From: an uncultured Clostridia bacterium
Lineage (GTDB): Bacteria; Bacillota; Clostridia; Christensenellales; Borkfalkiaceae
Length of the DNA: 64,000 bases
Direction: 5' to 3'
Assembly: GCA_947624005.1 (NCBI GenBank)
Contig: CANQHV010000004.1
Span: 1-64,000, forward strand
Shown here in pieces: positions 33,941-42,193 of the stretch. The notes under the pieces are model-generated. The model saw only the letters and a list, made by a program, of their open reading frames with translations. It did not search any database and was not told where the DNA came from. A program made the position numbers and the translations under genes. Numbering within the stretch: the stretch's first letter is position 1; each line of letters opens with the position of its first letter.

Positions 33941-34028
33941 CGGGCGCATTTAGCCGTAATTTTAAAAATCCGTAAGATTTTTTCATTCGCTTTTATGCGG
34001 GGCGGGCGCGCCCCGCCCCGCAATAAAA

Positions 34029-34060
34029 ATACCCGTCGGAGAGCGTACTCCGACGGGTAT
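34029..34060 (-). terminator. Terminator after rlmD
   Basis: ACCCGTCGGAG/CTCCGACGGGT around a 6-nt loop lies 17 bp beyond the rlmD stop. A second GC-rich hairpin (GGGGCGGGCGCGCCCCGCCCC) lies at about 33999-34020. Confidence 0.65.
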
Positions 34061-34075
34061 TTACGCCTTACGGCG

Positions 34076-35452
34076 TTATTTATTAAGTACGAGAACGGCG
34101 ACCGCTTCGACGTGTTTCGTCTGGGGGAACATATCGAACGGCGTGACCGAAACAAGCTTATAAGCACCGCTTGCCTCGGGCGACTTTACAAGCTTTCCGC
34201 CCTTTTCTTTAAGCGCGCCCGTCAAAATCCCGAGGTCGCGGGCGAGGGTCGCGGGGTTGCACGACACAAGCGCGACCTTTTCCGCACCCGAACGCGCAAC
34301 CGCCTCTGCGGCGGAACGTTCCATACCCTTTCTCGGCGGGTCGCAGACTATGAACTTTTTTCCGTCCGCGCCCGAGAGTACGCGCGATATCTCGTCCTCT
34401 ACCCTGCCGCATATATTGTACATATTGTCAAGCCCGTTCAGCCGCTTTAAGCCGTCGGCGCACCGCGAAGCCTCGGCGACCGCCTCGACGCCGTAAGCCT
34501 TTCGGCATTTTTTCGCGAGCATTGCGGTAAGCATACCGCCGCCCGAATACAAATCGAGCGCGACTGCGTCCTCTTCCGCTTCTTGCAGAATACGCGCATA
34601 TAATTTTCTGCGCACGCCGTCGTTGACCTGCAAAAAAGTGTTTGCGCCCGCCAAAAATTTTATACCGCAGTCCTCCGCCTCGAAAACGCCGTCGCCGCGG
34701 CATATGTGCCACTCATTTGAAAAAATCGCGTTGGTTTTGGCGGGGTTTACGTTAAGCAAAAGCGTGAAATTTTCAAACTTTCCGTCTAAAATTTCAGCAA
34801 GCGGAGAAAGGTCCAATTTCCTTGTGGCGACGACGGCGAAGATAAATTTTCCGTTTATTTCGCGCACGGTGATATGCCTTAAATCGCCGCCCTCTTCGTC
34901 TGAATAACCCGTAAGATTTTTAAGTTTTGCAAACTTTTTTACGGAATATATTACGTCTTTTACCCATTCCGACTGAATAGGGCAGTCGTCTACGGGTATT
35001 GCGCGATGGCTGGCGCGGGCAAAAAATCCGAGGAACGCGCCCGAATTTCCGCGCGATATCGGCATAACGAGTTTGTTGCGGTATCTGTATTCTTTTTCGC
35101 AGGGCACGCACGCGTCTACAGGAAAACTTACGCCCGCTATCTTTTTAAGCGCGTTTTCCACAAGCCCGCGCTTTATTTTAAGCTGTTCGGCGTAACAAGC
35201 GTGTTGAAGATTGCACCCGCCGCACTTCCCGAACACGGGGCAGGGCGGCGAAACGCGGGCGGGCGAGGGGCGAAGAACGCGGCTTAACTTGCCGTAAGCT
35301 ATGCCGCCCTTTACTTTGAGGGCGAGAAATTCCACCTCTTCCCCTTCAAGACAAAAAGGCACGAACGCCGTCGTGCCGTCTGCATATATTACGCCCTCGC
35401 AATCCGAACCGATTGCAAAAACCGTGCCTGTATATTGCGAGTTTTTTATCAT
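34076..35452 (-). CDS. rlmD: 23S rRNA (uracil-C5)-methyltransferase, RlmD/TrmA family
   Basis: This SAM-dependent enzyme methylates a uracil in 23S rRNA. The 458-residue protein has an N-terminal TRAM-like RNA-binding domain, a [4Fe-4S] cysteine set (CPVFGKCGGCNLQH), the SAM motifs LDLYSGGGMLT and DPPRKGMERS, FLQVND, and the catalytic Cys in LVSCNPATLARDL. The paralogues RlmD and RlmCD cannot be separated by motifs, so the symbol marks the family. The track start at 35485 is upstream of the better ATG at 35452, which overlaps the preceding gene's stop as ATGA. It is last in the trpS operon. Confidence 0.88.
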   Translation of the reverse strand: MIKNSQYTGTVFAIGSDCEGVIYADGTTAFVPFCLEGEEVEFLALKVKGGIAYGKLSRVLRPSPARVSPPCPVFGKCGGCNLQHACYAEQLKIKRGLVENALKKIAGVSFPVDACVPCEKEYRYRNKLVMPISRGNSGAFLGFFARASHRAIPVDDCPIQSEWVKDVIYSVKKFAKLKNLTGYSDEEGGDLRHITVREINGKFIFAVVATRKLDLSPLAEILDGKFENFTLLLNVNPAKTNAIFSNEWHICRGDGVFEAEDCGIKFLAGANTFLQVNDGVRRKLYARILQEAEEDAVALDLYSGGGMLTAMLAKKCRKAYGVEAVAEASRCADGLKRLNGLDNMYNICGRVEDEISRVLSGADGKKFIVCDPPRKGMERSAAEAVARSGAEKVALVSCNPATLARDLGILTGALKEKGGKLVKSPEASGAYKLVSVTPFDMFPQTKHVEAVAVLVLNK

Positions 35453-36006
35453 TTTCTTATCCTGTACACAAGCTTGTTCACCCAATTCTGGCAGGAAAAA
35501 ATAAGGTAGTCGTAGGGCCAGAAAATAAGCGTGCCGCCGACGAAGATGAAAAGCAGTATATATTTATTTACGAATTCGTATACGTTTACGGGCAGGAACG
35601 CGCCGCCGAAAACGCCGTCGAAAACCAAAATATACGCGACCCAAAGCGTGAAGTCGAAAAGCGCCGCCTTGACGACAAGCGCAATCCACTTGTTTATTTT
35701 GAACCTGACTTGCAGAGCGTTAAGCAGGGGATGCAAGCCGAAAAACATTATAAACGGCACTATATCCCAGAATCTTCCTATCGCGCCGAACAGTATCGTA
35801 AGCACGCACGTTCCCGCGTACGCGAGGAAGTCGCCGACGTAAAACTGTTTGGAAAGCGGAATCATAAGCGCGATAACGCCGCAAAGGTATCCCGTTGCGA
35901 GCAGTATGCCGCTGAAAAAGCCGAGCGACAGAAATACCGAGGCTATGGCGCAGGAGATTGCGGAAAGCGCTATTTCAAAAGATTTCGAATATTTGCGCTT
36001 GCCCAT
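35449..36006 (-). CDS. Uncharacterised integral membrane protein
   Basis: This 185-residue protein has about five to six hydrophobic segments, a basic cytoplasmic start (MGKRKYSKSFE) and a basic end (NWVNKLVYRIRK). The size and helix pattern recall ECF transporter S components or related small membrane families, but I see no diagnostic motif. It starts 3 bp after the J-domain-like gene and is coupled to rlmD by an ATGA overlap. Its partners suggest a housekeeping operon rather than a transport one. Confidence 0.7.
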   Translation of the reverse strand: MGKRKYSKSFEIALSAISCAIASVFLSLGFFSGILLATGYLCGVIALMIPLSKQFYVGDFLAYAGTCVLTILFGAIGRFWDIVPFIMFFGLHPLLNALQVRFKINKWIALVVKAALFDFTLWVAYILVFDGVFGGAFLPVNVYEFVNKYILLFIFVGGTLIFWPYDYLIFSCQNWVNKLVYRIRK

Positions 36007-36009
36007 AAT

Positions 36010-36618
36010 TTAACGACAGCAGTTGCACAGGCAGTTTATGCACATATTTATATAACAGCACTGAATACACCACGAGCAGAAATTCCCGCCCATCTGGTCG
36101 TCGGGCGTTTCCGCCATTGTCTGACCCTGATATGCGCTCCCCGCGCCCGCGTTGGTATTCTGATTTTCCGCCTTTTCGGAAAGCCGCCTGTAAGTTTCTT
36201 TGTATTTTGCGTTTTCGGGGTCGAGCTGTATGGCTATTTCAAGCTGTTTTTTGCTTTCGTTGACCCAATTCTTGCGATAGAATACAAGGCTCTGCAAAAA
36301 ATGCCACTGCGCCGTGCGCTCGTCGAAGCTGTCCAAAACGCGCTGGGCTTCCTGCAAGTCGCCCGCCTTTATAAGCTCTTCGACGCGAGTATAAGACGCG
36401 CCGCCGCCGTCTGACGCCGCGCTTTCGGAAAGTTCGGTCATAAGCGAATTGTACGCCGTTTCGATTTTGGTGAGCATCTTTGCGGCGTTATTGCCCTTTT
36501 CGCCGTCCATAAACCGCTCTTCGAGGTATTTGGCGCGCAAAGATTCGTAGGCGGCTTTTATCTCTTCCTCGGTCGCCCCGTCGGAAAGTCCCAATATTTC
36601 AAGATTCTTTTTGTTCAT
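36010..36618 (-). CDS. J-domain-like/TPR-like protein with Cys-rich tail
   Basis: This 202-residue protein begins with a DnaJ-like helix pair (LEILGLSDGATEEEIKAAYE, about 7-26) but lacks the HPD tripeptide needed to stimulate Hsp70; the loop reads EERFMDGEKG. A helical TPR-like region follows (about 85-150, with ...LVFYRKNWVNESKKQLE). The last 22 residues hold nine cysteines (CSWCIQCC...CINCLCNCCR), a strong candidate for metal binding or a membrane-proximal lipidated patch. It overlaps the DUF5685 gene by 20 nt. Such J-like plus DUF5685 pairs recur in Clostridia as I recall, with no known role. Confidence 0.75.
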   Translation of the reverse strand: MNKKNLEILGLSDGATEEEIKAAYESLRAKYLEERFMDGEKGNNAAKMLTKIETAYNSLMTELSESAASDGGGASYTRVEELIKAGDLQEAQRVLDSFDERTAQWHFLQSLVFYRKNWVNESKKQLEIAIQLDPENAKYKETYRRLSEKAENQNTNAGAGSAYQGQTMAETPDDQMGGNFCSWCIQCCYINMCINCLCNCCR

Positions 36619-37471
36619 TTTTCACCTTTTTCGCGCCGCCGTAGAACAGAGCGCGCGTTTTTACGGGTATTCCGCGCAGGATTATGTTATCCGTCAAATC
36701 GCGGTTGAAATAAAATTTGATTTTAAAAAGTCGCTCGCGCATATCCGCAAACAGCGCGTCGAACAGAAAAACCATTTCCTTTTCGTGCGATTTTGCCATT
36801 TCCGCGCGGGTTTTTTCGCCGAACGCGTTGAAAAGCACGTTATATGCGCCCTTTTTAACGTCTTTGTCGTAATCGTCCACGGCGTCGATAAGATATACCC
36901 ACTTGCCGAGGTCGTAGAACAGCCCGTCTGTGTCGGCGGTCGCTTTACCGCCCAGAACGAGCGCGGAAAGCTCTTTCATCATAAGCGCGGACGGCTCCGC
37001 CGCCTCGTCTATAACGGCGCAACCCCTTTTTTCGAGGGCGTCCTGTTCCGCCGTGTGGCGTTCGATTATTTCGACTATATCGGGGCGGGTTTTACGGGTA
37101 ATTTTATACGCCTTATAGTAAAGCCGCCGCAATATTCCTTTTTTGTCGCCGTCCTTTTTGTCGTCGGTAAGTTTGAAATACGCAAGCGTAGCGTTTATTT
37201 TGCCGACGGTAAGCATTATGTCGTCGCAGGCGACGACGGGACGGCGGCGTATCCAATGCAGACAGCATCTGCGCCTTATTATTTTTACGTCCTCGCCCGC
37301 TATATTATGAAGAATAGCCGCGAAAAACGCCATATCGTAAGTAAGCGACGTGCGGGCTTTCTGTCCGCAACCCTTGCCTATGCTTTTGCACAGCCCGCAG
37401 TAAAGCGCCTTATACAGCGTTTCGTCCTTTTTGAAAAGATACGGCGCGTCGGGGTTGATATATCCGAACAT
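36599..37471 (-). CDS. DUF5685 family protein
   Basis: This 290-residue soluble, helix-rich protein begins MFGYINPDAPYLFKKDE and has YCGLCKSIGKGCG (about 29-41) and a Cys-Cys-xx-Trp patch (RRRCCLHW, about 66-73), the pattern I associate with DUF5685. The cysteines could bind a metal. The function of the family is unknown to me. It starts 3 nt after trpS and overlaps the Cys-rich J-like gene, so both probably act together. No signal peptide or membrane segment is evident. Confidence 0.75.
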   Translation of the reverse strand: MFGYINPDAPYLFKKDETLYKALYCGLCKSIGKGCGQKARTSLTYDMAFFAAILHNIAGEDVKIIRRRCCLHWIRRRPVVACDDIMLTVGKINATLAYFKLTDDKKDGDKKGILRRLYYKAYKITRKTRPDIVEIIERHTAEQDALEKRGCAVIDEAAEPSALMMKELSALVLGGKATADTDGLFYDLGKWVYLIDAVDDYDKDVKKGAYNVLFNAFGEKTRAEMAKSHEKEMVFLFDALFADMRERLFKIKFYFNRDLTDNIILRGIPVKTRALFYGGAKKVKNEQKES

Positions 37472-37474
37472 ATA

Positions 37475-38476
37475 TTATATCTGATAAAAACCTATTTTTT
37501 TATACACCTTCGCAAGCGTTTTGTTCGCAAGGCGCGCCGCTTTTTCGGCGCCGCTTTTCAAAACGCCGTCGAGATACTGTCTGTCCGCCTCTAACCTCAC
37601 CTGCTCGGACTGTATGGGACCGAGCTTGTCGGCTACGACTTCGCCCACGGCGAGTTTGAAATCGCCGTAACCCTTGCCCGCAAAATCCGCCTCGGCTTCC
37701 GCGACCGTCTTGTCGGAAAACACCGAATAAATCGAAAGCAGATTGCTTACGCCCGGTTTTTCCGCGGGGTTATAGCGTATTTCCGAACCGGAATCGGTGA
37801 CGGCGCGCTTGAATTTCCTTATTATCGTATCGCGGTCGTCGGTCAGAAATATCGACCCGTTGGGGTTTTCTGCCGACTTCGACATCTTTTTGTCGGGGAA
37901 TTGCAAATCGTTTATCTTCGCGCCGACTTTCATATACACGCCCTCGGGCACGGTGAACGTAGGCGAAAAGGCGTTGTTGAAACGCTGGGCTATATTGCGC
38001 GTGATTTCGAGGTGCTGGCGCTGGTCCTCGCCGACGGGAACCACGTCCGCCTGATAAAGGAGTATATCCGCCGCCATAAGCACGGGGTAGTCCATAAGCC
38101 CCATATTTATGTTGTCGGCGTGGCGCGCGCTTTTGTCCTTGAACTGCGTCATTCTCTCCATTTCGCCGACATAGGTTATAGTATTAAGCACCCACGCGAG
38201 CTCGGCGTGCGCGGAAACGTGCGATTGAAGGTACAGAACGCACTTTTCGGGGTCGATACCGCAGGCAATGTACAGCGCGAGCAAAGACAGAGTTTTCTGC
38301 CTTAACTTCACGGGTTCCTGACGCACGGTTATAGCGTGCATATTGGCTATACCGTAATAACAATCGTACTCGCTTTGCAGATTGACCCAATTTTTAATCG
38401 CGCCGAGGTAGTTGCCGATTGTAAGATTATTTGTCGGCTGAATAGCCGAATACAGCTTTTTTCTTTCGGTTTCCAT
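37475..38476 (-). CDS. trpS: Tryptophanyl-tRNA synthetase
   Basis: TrpRS charges tRNA-Trp. The 333-residue class Ic synthetase has the HIGH-equivalent region QPTNNLTIGNYLGA (about 13-26) and the KMSKS loop DKKMSKSAENP (about 194-204), and it ends with a helical anticodon-binding domain. Length is typical. Unlike many Firmicutes trpS genes it has no T-box leader: a TTGCAT-17-TATTAT promoter gives a short leader of about 35 nt. It heads a five-gene operon ending with rlmD. Confidence 0.96.
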   Translation of the reverse strand: METERKKLYSAIQPTNNLTIGNYLGAIKNWVNLQSEYDCYYGIANMHAITVRQEPVKLRQKTLSLLALYIACGIDPEKCVLYLQSHVSAHAELAWVLNTITYVGEMERMTQFKDKSARHADNINMGLMDYPVLMAADILLYQADVVPVGEDQRQHLEITRNIAQRFNNAFSPTFTVPEGVYMKVGAKINDLQFPDKKMSKSAENPNGSIFLTDDRDTIIRKFKRAVTDSGSEIRYNPAEKPGVSNLLSIYSVFSDKTVAEAEADFAGKGYGDFKLAVGEVVADKLGPIQSEQVRLEADRQYLDGVLKSGAEKAARLANKTLAKVYKKIGFYQI

Positions 38477-38511
38477 ATTCTCTTTAAAAAATTATAAACT
38501 TTTACGGCTAT

Positions 38512-38540
38512 ATAATAACATACCTTTCGGCAAAATGCAA
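38512..38540 (-). promoter_or_regulatory. Promoter of the trpS operon
   Basis: Minus-strand TTGCAT (38535-38540), a 17-bp spacer and TATTAT (38512-38517). Confidence 0.65.
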
Positions 38541-38603
38541 AGATTTTCGGGCGGTTGGCGTTGCAAATCACCAAATTGCCTTAAACTTACACGCCGTTTA
38601 CAC

Positions 38604-38641
38604 AAAAAAAGGCGCCGCGCGGCAAATCGCCGCACGGCGCA
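38604..38641 (-). terminator. Terminator after rplL
   Basis: GCGCCGTGCGGCG/GCCGCGCGGCGCC with a short loop is followed by T7 on the minus strand. It ends the rplJL transcript before trpS, so rpoB does not follow. Confidence 0.85.
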
Positions 38642-38653
38642 AAATATTTGTAA

Positions 38654-39037
38654 TTATTCCAAAACCGCGGTTGCGCCGGCTGCTTTGAGGTCCGCAAGAA
38701 TCTTTTCCGCCTCTTCCTTCGCAACGTTTTCTTTGAGCACGCCGCCCTTTTCCACAGCGGTCTTCGCTTCGACAAGTCCAAGACCCGTGAACGCGCGTAC
38801 GACCTTGATAACGTCGATTTTCTTTGCGCCCGCGTCTTTGAGGACTACGTTGAACTCGGTCTTTTCTTCTGCCGCGGGAGCCGCGCCCGCCGCTGCGGGA
38901 GCCGCGCCTGCCGCCGCTACCGCTACGGGAGCCGCCGCGGAAACGCCGAATTCCTTTTCCAATTCTTTAACCAGCTCGTTGAGTTCGAGTACGGTCATAT
39001 TTTTGATTTCTTCGATAAATTTAGCTACGTCTGCCAT
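38654..39037 (-). CDS. rplL: 50S ribosomal protein L7/L12
   Basis: L12 forms the flexible stalk that recruits translation factors. The 127-residue protein has the N-terminal dimerisation helix ([20 protein letters not shown]), the Ala/Pro-rich hinge ([19 protein letters not shown], about 42-60) and the C-terminal domain with [20 protein letters not shown]. It lies 76 bp downstream of rplJ in the same transcript and ends at a strong terminator rather than continuing into rpoB. Confidence 0.98.
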   Translation of the reverse strand: MADVAKFIEEIKNMTVLELNELVKELEKEFGVSAAAPVAVAAAGAAPAAAGAAPAAEEKTEFNVVLKDAGAKKIDVIKVVRAFTGLGLVEAKTAVEKGGVLKENVAKEEAEKILADLKAAGATAVLE

Positions 39038-39113
39038 TTTTATTACTCCTTAAAATTTAATATTCCGCGCCTTTTTCGGGCGGCGCGACCCGCTTGCCGC
39101 GTTATGCGGCGGT

Positions 39114-39635
39114 TTACGCTTTGCTTTGGGCTATGCCGTTAAGCACGCGCACGATACCGGAAACAAGATTCGAAAGCACTCCCGCAAGATTTGCGACGGG
39201 CGCGTTCATAGAACCGAGCATCTTCGCTACCAGCTCTTCCCTTGAAGGCATCGTGGCGAGCGCGGTTATGCCCGCCTTGTCCACGTACGCATTGTCAACG
39301 AACGCGCTTTTCAACGTAATTTTGTTTTCAAGGTCTTTTGACGCCTGCACCATAACTTTTGCCGCCGACGTTTCGTCGGAACCGAAAGCCACCGCGGTGG
39401 GCCCGTTGAGGTCCGCGTCGAAATCCTTGACGCCCATTTCGTTTAAAGCTTTTCTTACAAGGGTATTTTTATAGACCTTGTATTCGCAGCCCGATTGCCT
39501 GCATTTATTTCTCAATTCCGACGCTTCCGCAACGGTAAGCTGGTTGTAATCAACGAACACGACCGATTTGGAAGAGGCGAGCTTTTGCGAAATTTCAGCC
39601 ACAACCGACTTTTTAGCTTCTAAATTAGCTGACAA
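39114..39635 (-). CDS. rplJ: 50S ribosomal protein L10
   Basis: L10 anchors L12 dimers at the base of the ribosomal stalk. The start is best read as TTG at 39635 (giving SANLEAKKSVV after the initiator), 5 nt after AAGGAGGT, rather than the ATG at 39662, which would place the ribosome binding site inside the gene. That gives 173 residues, normal for L10. A structured leader of about 150 nt precedes it, the site at which the L10-L12 complex represses its own synthesis. rplL follows. Confidence 0.95.
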   Translation of the reverse strand: MSANLEAKKSVVAEISQKLASSKSVVFVDYNQLTVAEASELRNKCRQSGCEYKVYKNTLVRKALNEMGVKDFDADLNGPTAVAFGSDETSAAKVMVQASKDLENKITLKSAFVDNAYVDKAGITALATMPSREELVAKMLGSMNAPVANLAGVLSNLVSGIVRVLNGIAQSKA

Positions 39636-39788
39636 TTTGCACCTCCTTATTTTTATAAACAAATTTCCCCGCCGCCGTAAGGCGCGGGGAAACGACGAAA
39701 GGAAATACCTTTTACAATCTTTTCCACCACCTCCGCGGGATATTGAGCTTTGCGCACCCGCCTTCTACGGCACGGAAATTTATTTTAC
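39636..39788 (-). promoter_or_regulatory. L10 leader RNA (autoregulatory)
   Basis: The untranslated leader between the rplJ promoter and start carries a purine-rich segment (GCGGAGGTGGTGGAAAAG), AAAGGTATTTCC and a GC-rich hairpin (TTTCCCCGCG...CGGGGAAA) just before the ribosome binding site. This matches the L10 leader arrangement in Firmicutes, where L10(L12)4 binds and lowers expression. Confidence 0.75.
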
Positions 39789-39794
39789 GTTGGT

Positions 39795-39823
39795 ATTATA
39801 TTCGCAAAACAGACTTATGTCAA
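39795..39823 (-). promoter_or_regulatory. Consensus promoter of rplJ-rplL
   Basis: Minus-strand TTGACA (39818-39823), a 17-bp spacer and TATAAT (39795-39800): a perfect SigA consensus, inside the gap after rplA. Confidence 0.9.
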
Positions 39824-39851
39824 CTTATTTTAAGCCCGTTTCGCAATTTCT

Positions 39852-40541
39852 TTACTGCTTGTTGTAATTGACCTTGACGCCGGGTCCCATCGTGGAAGCG
39901 AGCGTCACGCTCTTTATATACTGACCCTTTGCGGTCGCGGGCTTCGCTTTTACTATCGCGTCCATAAGGGCGTTGAAGTTTTCGCAGATTTTTTCCACGC
40001 CGAACGACTTTTTGCCTATTACGCAGTGTATAATGGCGGTTTTGTCAAGACGGTATTCCACTTTACCCGCTTTGACTTCCTGAACGGCTTTCGCAACGTC
40101 CATCGTGACGGTGCCGCTCTTGGGGTTGGGCATAAGTCCCTTGGGTCCGAGGATACGTCCTATACGTCCTACGACGCCCATCATATCGGGGGTGGTTATC
40201 ATAACGTCGAAGTCGAACCAATTGTCGCGCTGAATACGCTGAATGGTTTCTTCCGCGCCGACGAAATCCGCGCCCGCGGCGGTAGCCGCGTCCGCTCTGT
40301 CGCCCTTCGCTATGACGAGAACCCTCTTCGTCTTACCCGTACCGTTTGGAAGCACGAGAACTCCGCGCACCTGCTGGTCGGCTTGTCTGGGGTCTACGCC
40401 CAGACGGACGTGCAATTCTATTGTTTCGTCGAACTTTGCCTTTGCCGCGTCGATAACTATTTTAGCCGCCTCTTCTACTTCGTAAGCTTTCGAACGGTCG
40501 TATAACTTTAAGCTTTCGGCGTAATTTTTCGATATCTTCAT
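39852..40541 (-). CDS. rplA: 50S ribosomal protein L1
   Basis: L1 binds 23S rRNA at the E-site stalk and in many bacteria represses the L11-L1 operon. The 229-residue protein has the normal length and typical segments such as [17 protein letters not shown]-like [13 protein letters not shown] (about 66-78), [16 protein letters not shown] and [13 protein letters not shown]. It follows rplK by 11 nt. The strong rplJ promoter begins just beyond its stop codon. Confidence 0.98.
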   Translation of the reverse strand: MKISKNYAESLKLYDRSKAYEVEEAAKIVIDAAKAKFDETIELHVRLGVDPRQADQQVRGVLVLPNGTGKTKRVLVIAKGDRADAATAAGADFVGAEETIQRIQRDNWFDFDVMITTPDMMGVVGRIGRILGPKGLMPNPKSGTVTMDVAKAVQEVKAGKVEYRLDKTAIIHCVIGKKSFGVEKICENFNALMDAIVKAKPATAKGQYIKSVTLASTMGPGVKVNYNKQ

Positions 40542-40552
40542 AGCGCGCCTCC

Positions 40553-40978
40553 TTACTCTTCAACCGTCACGCCCATCGAGCGCGCAGTGCCCTTGACCAT
40601 GCTTTTAGCCGCTTCGATATCGGTGCAATTCAAGTCGGGCAGTTTGGTCTTTGCGATTTCTTCGACCTGCGCCTTGGTAAGCTTGCCTACCTTGTCGCGG
40701 TTGGGACGCGCCGAAGCCGTGTCGATACCCAGCGCCTTTTTGATAAGAACGGGCGTAGGGGGCGTTTTAAGCTCGAACGTGAAGCTTCTGTCCTGATAGA
40801 TTGTTACGACGCAAGGAATGATAAGTCCAGCCTGCGCCGCGGTTTTTGCGTTGAACTCCTTGGTGAATCCGGGAATATTGATGCCGTGGGGACCCAGCGT
40901 AGAACCTACGGGGGGCGCGGGCGTCGCCTTTCCTGCGGGGAGTTGCAGTTTGACTACCGCGGTAATCTTTTTTGCCAT
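40553..40978 (-). CDS. rplK: 50S ribosomal protein L11
   Basis: L11 binds the GTPase-associated region of 23S rRNA and is needed for stringent factor activation. The 141-residue protein shows the proline-rich N-terminal domain ([16 protein letters not shown]) and the C-terminal signature around [26 protein letters not shown]. Length is standard. It lies 91 bp downstream of nusG in the usual rpmG-secE-nusG-rplK-rplA order. Confidence 0.98.
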   Translation of the reverse strand: MAKKITAVVKLQLPAGKATPAPPVGSTLGPHGINIPGFTKEFNAKTAAQAGLIIPCVVTIYQDRSFTFELKTPPTPVLIKKALGIDTASARPNRDKVGKLTKAQVEEIAKTKLPDLNCTDIEAAKSMVKGTARSMGVTVEE

Positions 40979-41069
40979 TTTAAAATCCTCCCGGTGGTAA
41001 TAGCGGGCGCGTCAGTGCATTGAAAATTTAACGCGCTCTTCCACCTTATAATCAAACGCGTGCGCGCTT

Positions 41070-41600
41070 TTACGCGTCCGCTTTGCTTATCTGAATATAT
41101 TCCACTTCGACGTCGGTATTTCTGCCGAACATCTCGATATTTATCTTCGCTTTCTGCGAAACGTCGTTAAGCTCGGTAACTATGCCGCTGAACCCTTCCA
41201 AAGGTCCCGAATCGACGTTTACCTTGTCGCCTACGGCGAAGTTTGCGTCCACGACCGTTTCTTCAAGCCGCATTTTGCGGATTTCGGCTTCTTTAAGGGG
41301 AATAGGTCTTCCCTGCGGACCGACGAAACCCGTTACGCCGCGGGTGTTGGTTATAAGATACCAAAGCTGGTTCGAGTAAATCATCTTTATGAAAACGTAG
41401 CAGGGCAAAAGCTTGCGCTCGACAATCTTCCTTTTGCCGTTCTTTTCCTCTATGGTCTTTTCCATAGGAATTTTCACGTCGAAAATCATGCTCTGCAAGT
41501 TATTGTTTTCCATAAGACGGAAAAGGCTGTCCTTAACCATCGACTCGTACCCGGAATAGGTATGCAGAATATACCAACAGGGTTTTTCCATTTCTTCCAT
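41070..41600 (-). CDS. nusG: Transcription termination/antitermination factor NusG
   Basis: NusG binds RNA polymerase to modulate elongation and pausing and couples it to Rho or ribosomes. The 176-residue protein has the NGN domain (CWYILHTYSGYESMVKDSL at the start, RKLLPCYVFIKM, NTRGVTGFVG) and the KOW motif (VDSGPLEGFSGIVTELN, about 126-142). It starts 9 nt after secE, the normal coupling in bacteria. Confidence 0.97.
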   Translation of the reverse strand: MEEMEKPCWYILHTYSGYESMVKDSLFRLMENNNLQSMIFDVKIPMEKTIEEKNGKRKIVERKLLPCYVFIKMIYSNQLWYLITNTRGVTGFVGPQGRPIPLKEAEIRKMRLEETVVDANFAVGDKVNVDSGPLEGFSGIVTELNDVSQKAKINIEMFGRNTDVEVEYIQISKADA

Positions 41601-41609
41601 TTATGGCTC

Positions 41610-41834
41610 CTATATACCCGTAATAACGTCCAAAAGCGCGTTTAATCCGTAGTTGATGCCCGTCACCACGACGGTGAACGTCAACACTACCACGAGCACG
41701 ACGCAAGTAGCTTTTACCACTTTGGGGAAAGTGGGCCAGGTTACCCTTTTCAGTTCGGAAAAGGTTTCTTTAAGCCGTCTGCCCATGCGGACAAAGATAT
41801 TGGGTTTTTTCTGCGTATCGTTTTTGGCTGCCAT
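41610..41834 (-). CDS. secE: Preprotein translocase subunit SecE
   Basis: SecE stabilises the SecY channel. The 74-residue protein has the single-span form: a basic amphipathic stretch (RRLKETFSELKRVTWPTFPKV, with the family's ELKRVTWP motif) and one C-terminal membrane helix (about 43-66). It is encoded between rpmG and nusG with 10-nt gaps, as expected. Confidence 0.96.
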   Translation of the reverse strand: MAAKNDTQKKPNIFVRMGRRLKETFSELKRVTWPTFPKVVKATCVVLVVVLTFTVVVTGINYGLNALLDVITGI

Positions 41835-41844
41835 AATCTACCTC

Positions 41845-42012
41845 TTATTTGCTTTCCTTATGCTCGGTGTGCTTTTTGCAGAACGGGCAATACTTGGAGA
41901 TAGTCAGTCTGTCAGGGTCGTTGCGCTTGTTTTTATAGCTGTCGTAATTGCGGCGCTTGCACTCGGTGCATTCGAAAGTTATTTTCGCCCTGGTTGATGC
42001 TTTACTCGCCAT
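41845..42012 (-). CDS. rpmG: 50S ribosomal protein L33, zinc-binding form
   Basis: L33 is a small protein of the large subunit near the E site. The 55-residue product keeps two CxxC pairs (CTEC at about 15-18 and CPFC at about 42-45), so it is the zinc-containing C+ type. The track ORF starts at 42030, but the ATG at 42012 gives the usual start MASKAST. It is the first gene of rpmG-secE-nusG-rplKA and is preceded by an unusual UUCG-loop hairpin at the very 5' end of the predicted mRNA. Confidence 0.95.
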   Translation of the reverse strand: MASKASTRAKITFECTECKRRNYDSYKNKRNDPDRLTISKYCPFCKKHTEHKESK

Positions 42013-42028
42013 TTTAAAAACTCCGTAC

Positions 42029-42056
42029 AAAAAAATTACACCCCCGAAGAGTGTAA
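42029..42056 (-). promoter_or_regulatory. 5'-terminal UUCG hairpin with T-run before rpmG
   Basis: Minus-strand TTACACTC-TTCG-GGGGTGTAA is followed by seven T residues. It looks like a terminator, but the predicted start (about 42054) falls inside the stem, so it may instead protect the mRNA 5' end or stop upstream readthrough. Confidence 0.6.
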
Positions 42057-42060
42057 CGAA

Positions 42061-42089
42061 AGTTTAACACATACTTTTAACGCCGTCAA
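42061..42089 (-). promoter_or_regulatory. Promoter of rpmG-secE-nusG-rplKA
   Basis: Minus-strand TTGACG (42084-42089), a 17-bp spacer and TAAACT (42061-42066). Confidence 0.7.
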
Positions 42090-42140
42090 GCGTTTTTGCC
42101 GCTTTTAAAAAAAATTTTTCGTTTTCTATTATATAAATTA

Positions 42141-42184
42141 CGGGCGCGCGGACCGCGCGGGGCGCCCCCGCGCGGTCCGCGCGC
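42141..42184 (-). terminator. Terminator-like hairpin after the pyridoxamine kinase gene
   Basis: GGGCGCGCGGACCGCGCGGGG pairs with CCCCGCGCGGTCCGCGCGCC, a stem of about 19-20 bp, 10 bp beyond the stop. It lacks a clear T-run. Confidence 0.5.
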
Positions 42185-42193
42185 CTTACGCGT

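Noticed and set aside
38477-38540. T-box leader for trpS
   Set aside because: The promoter leaves a leader of only about 35 nt, far too short for a T-box.
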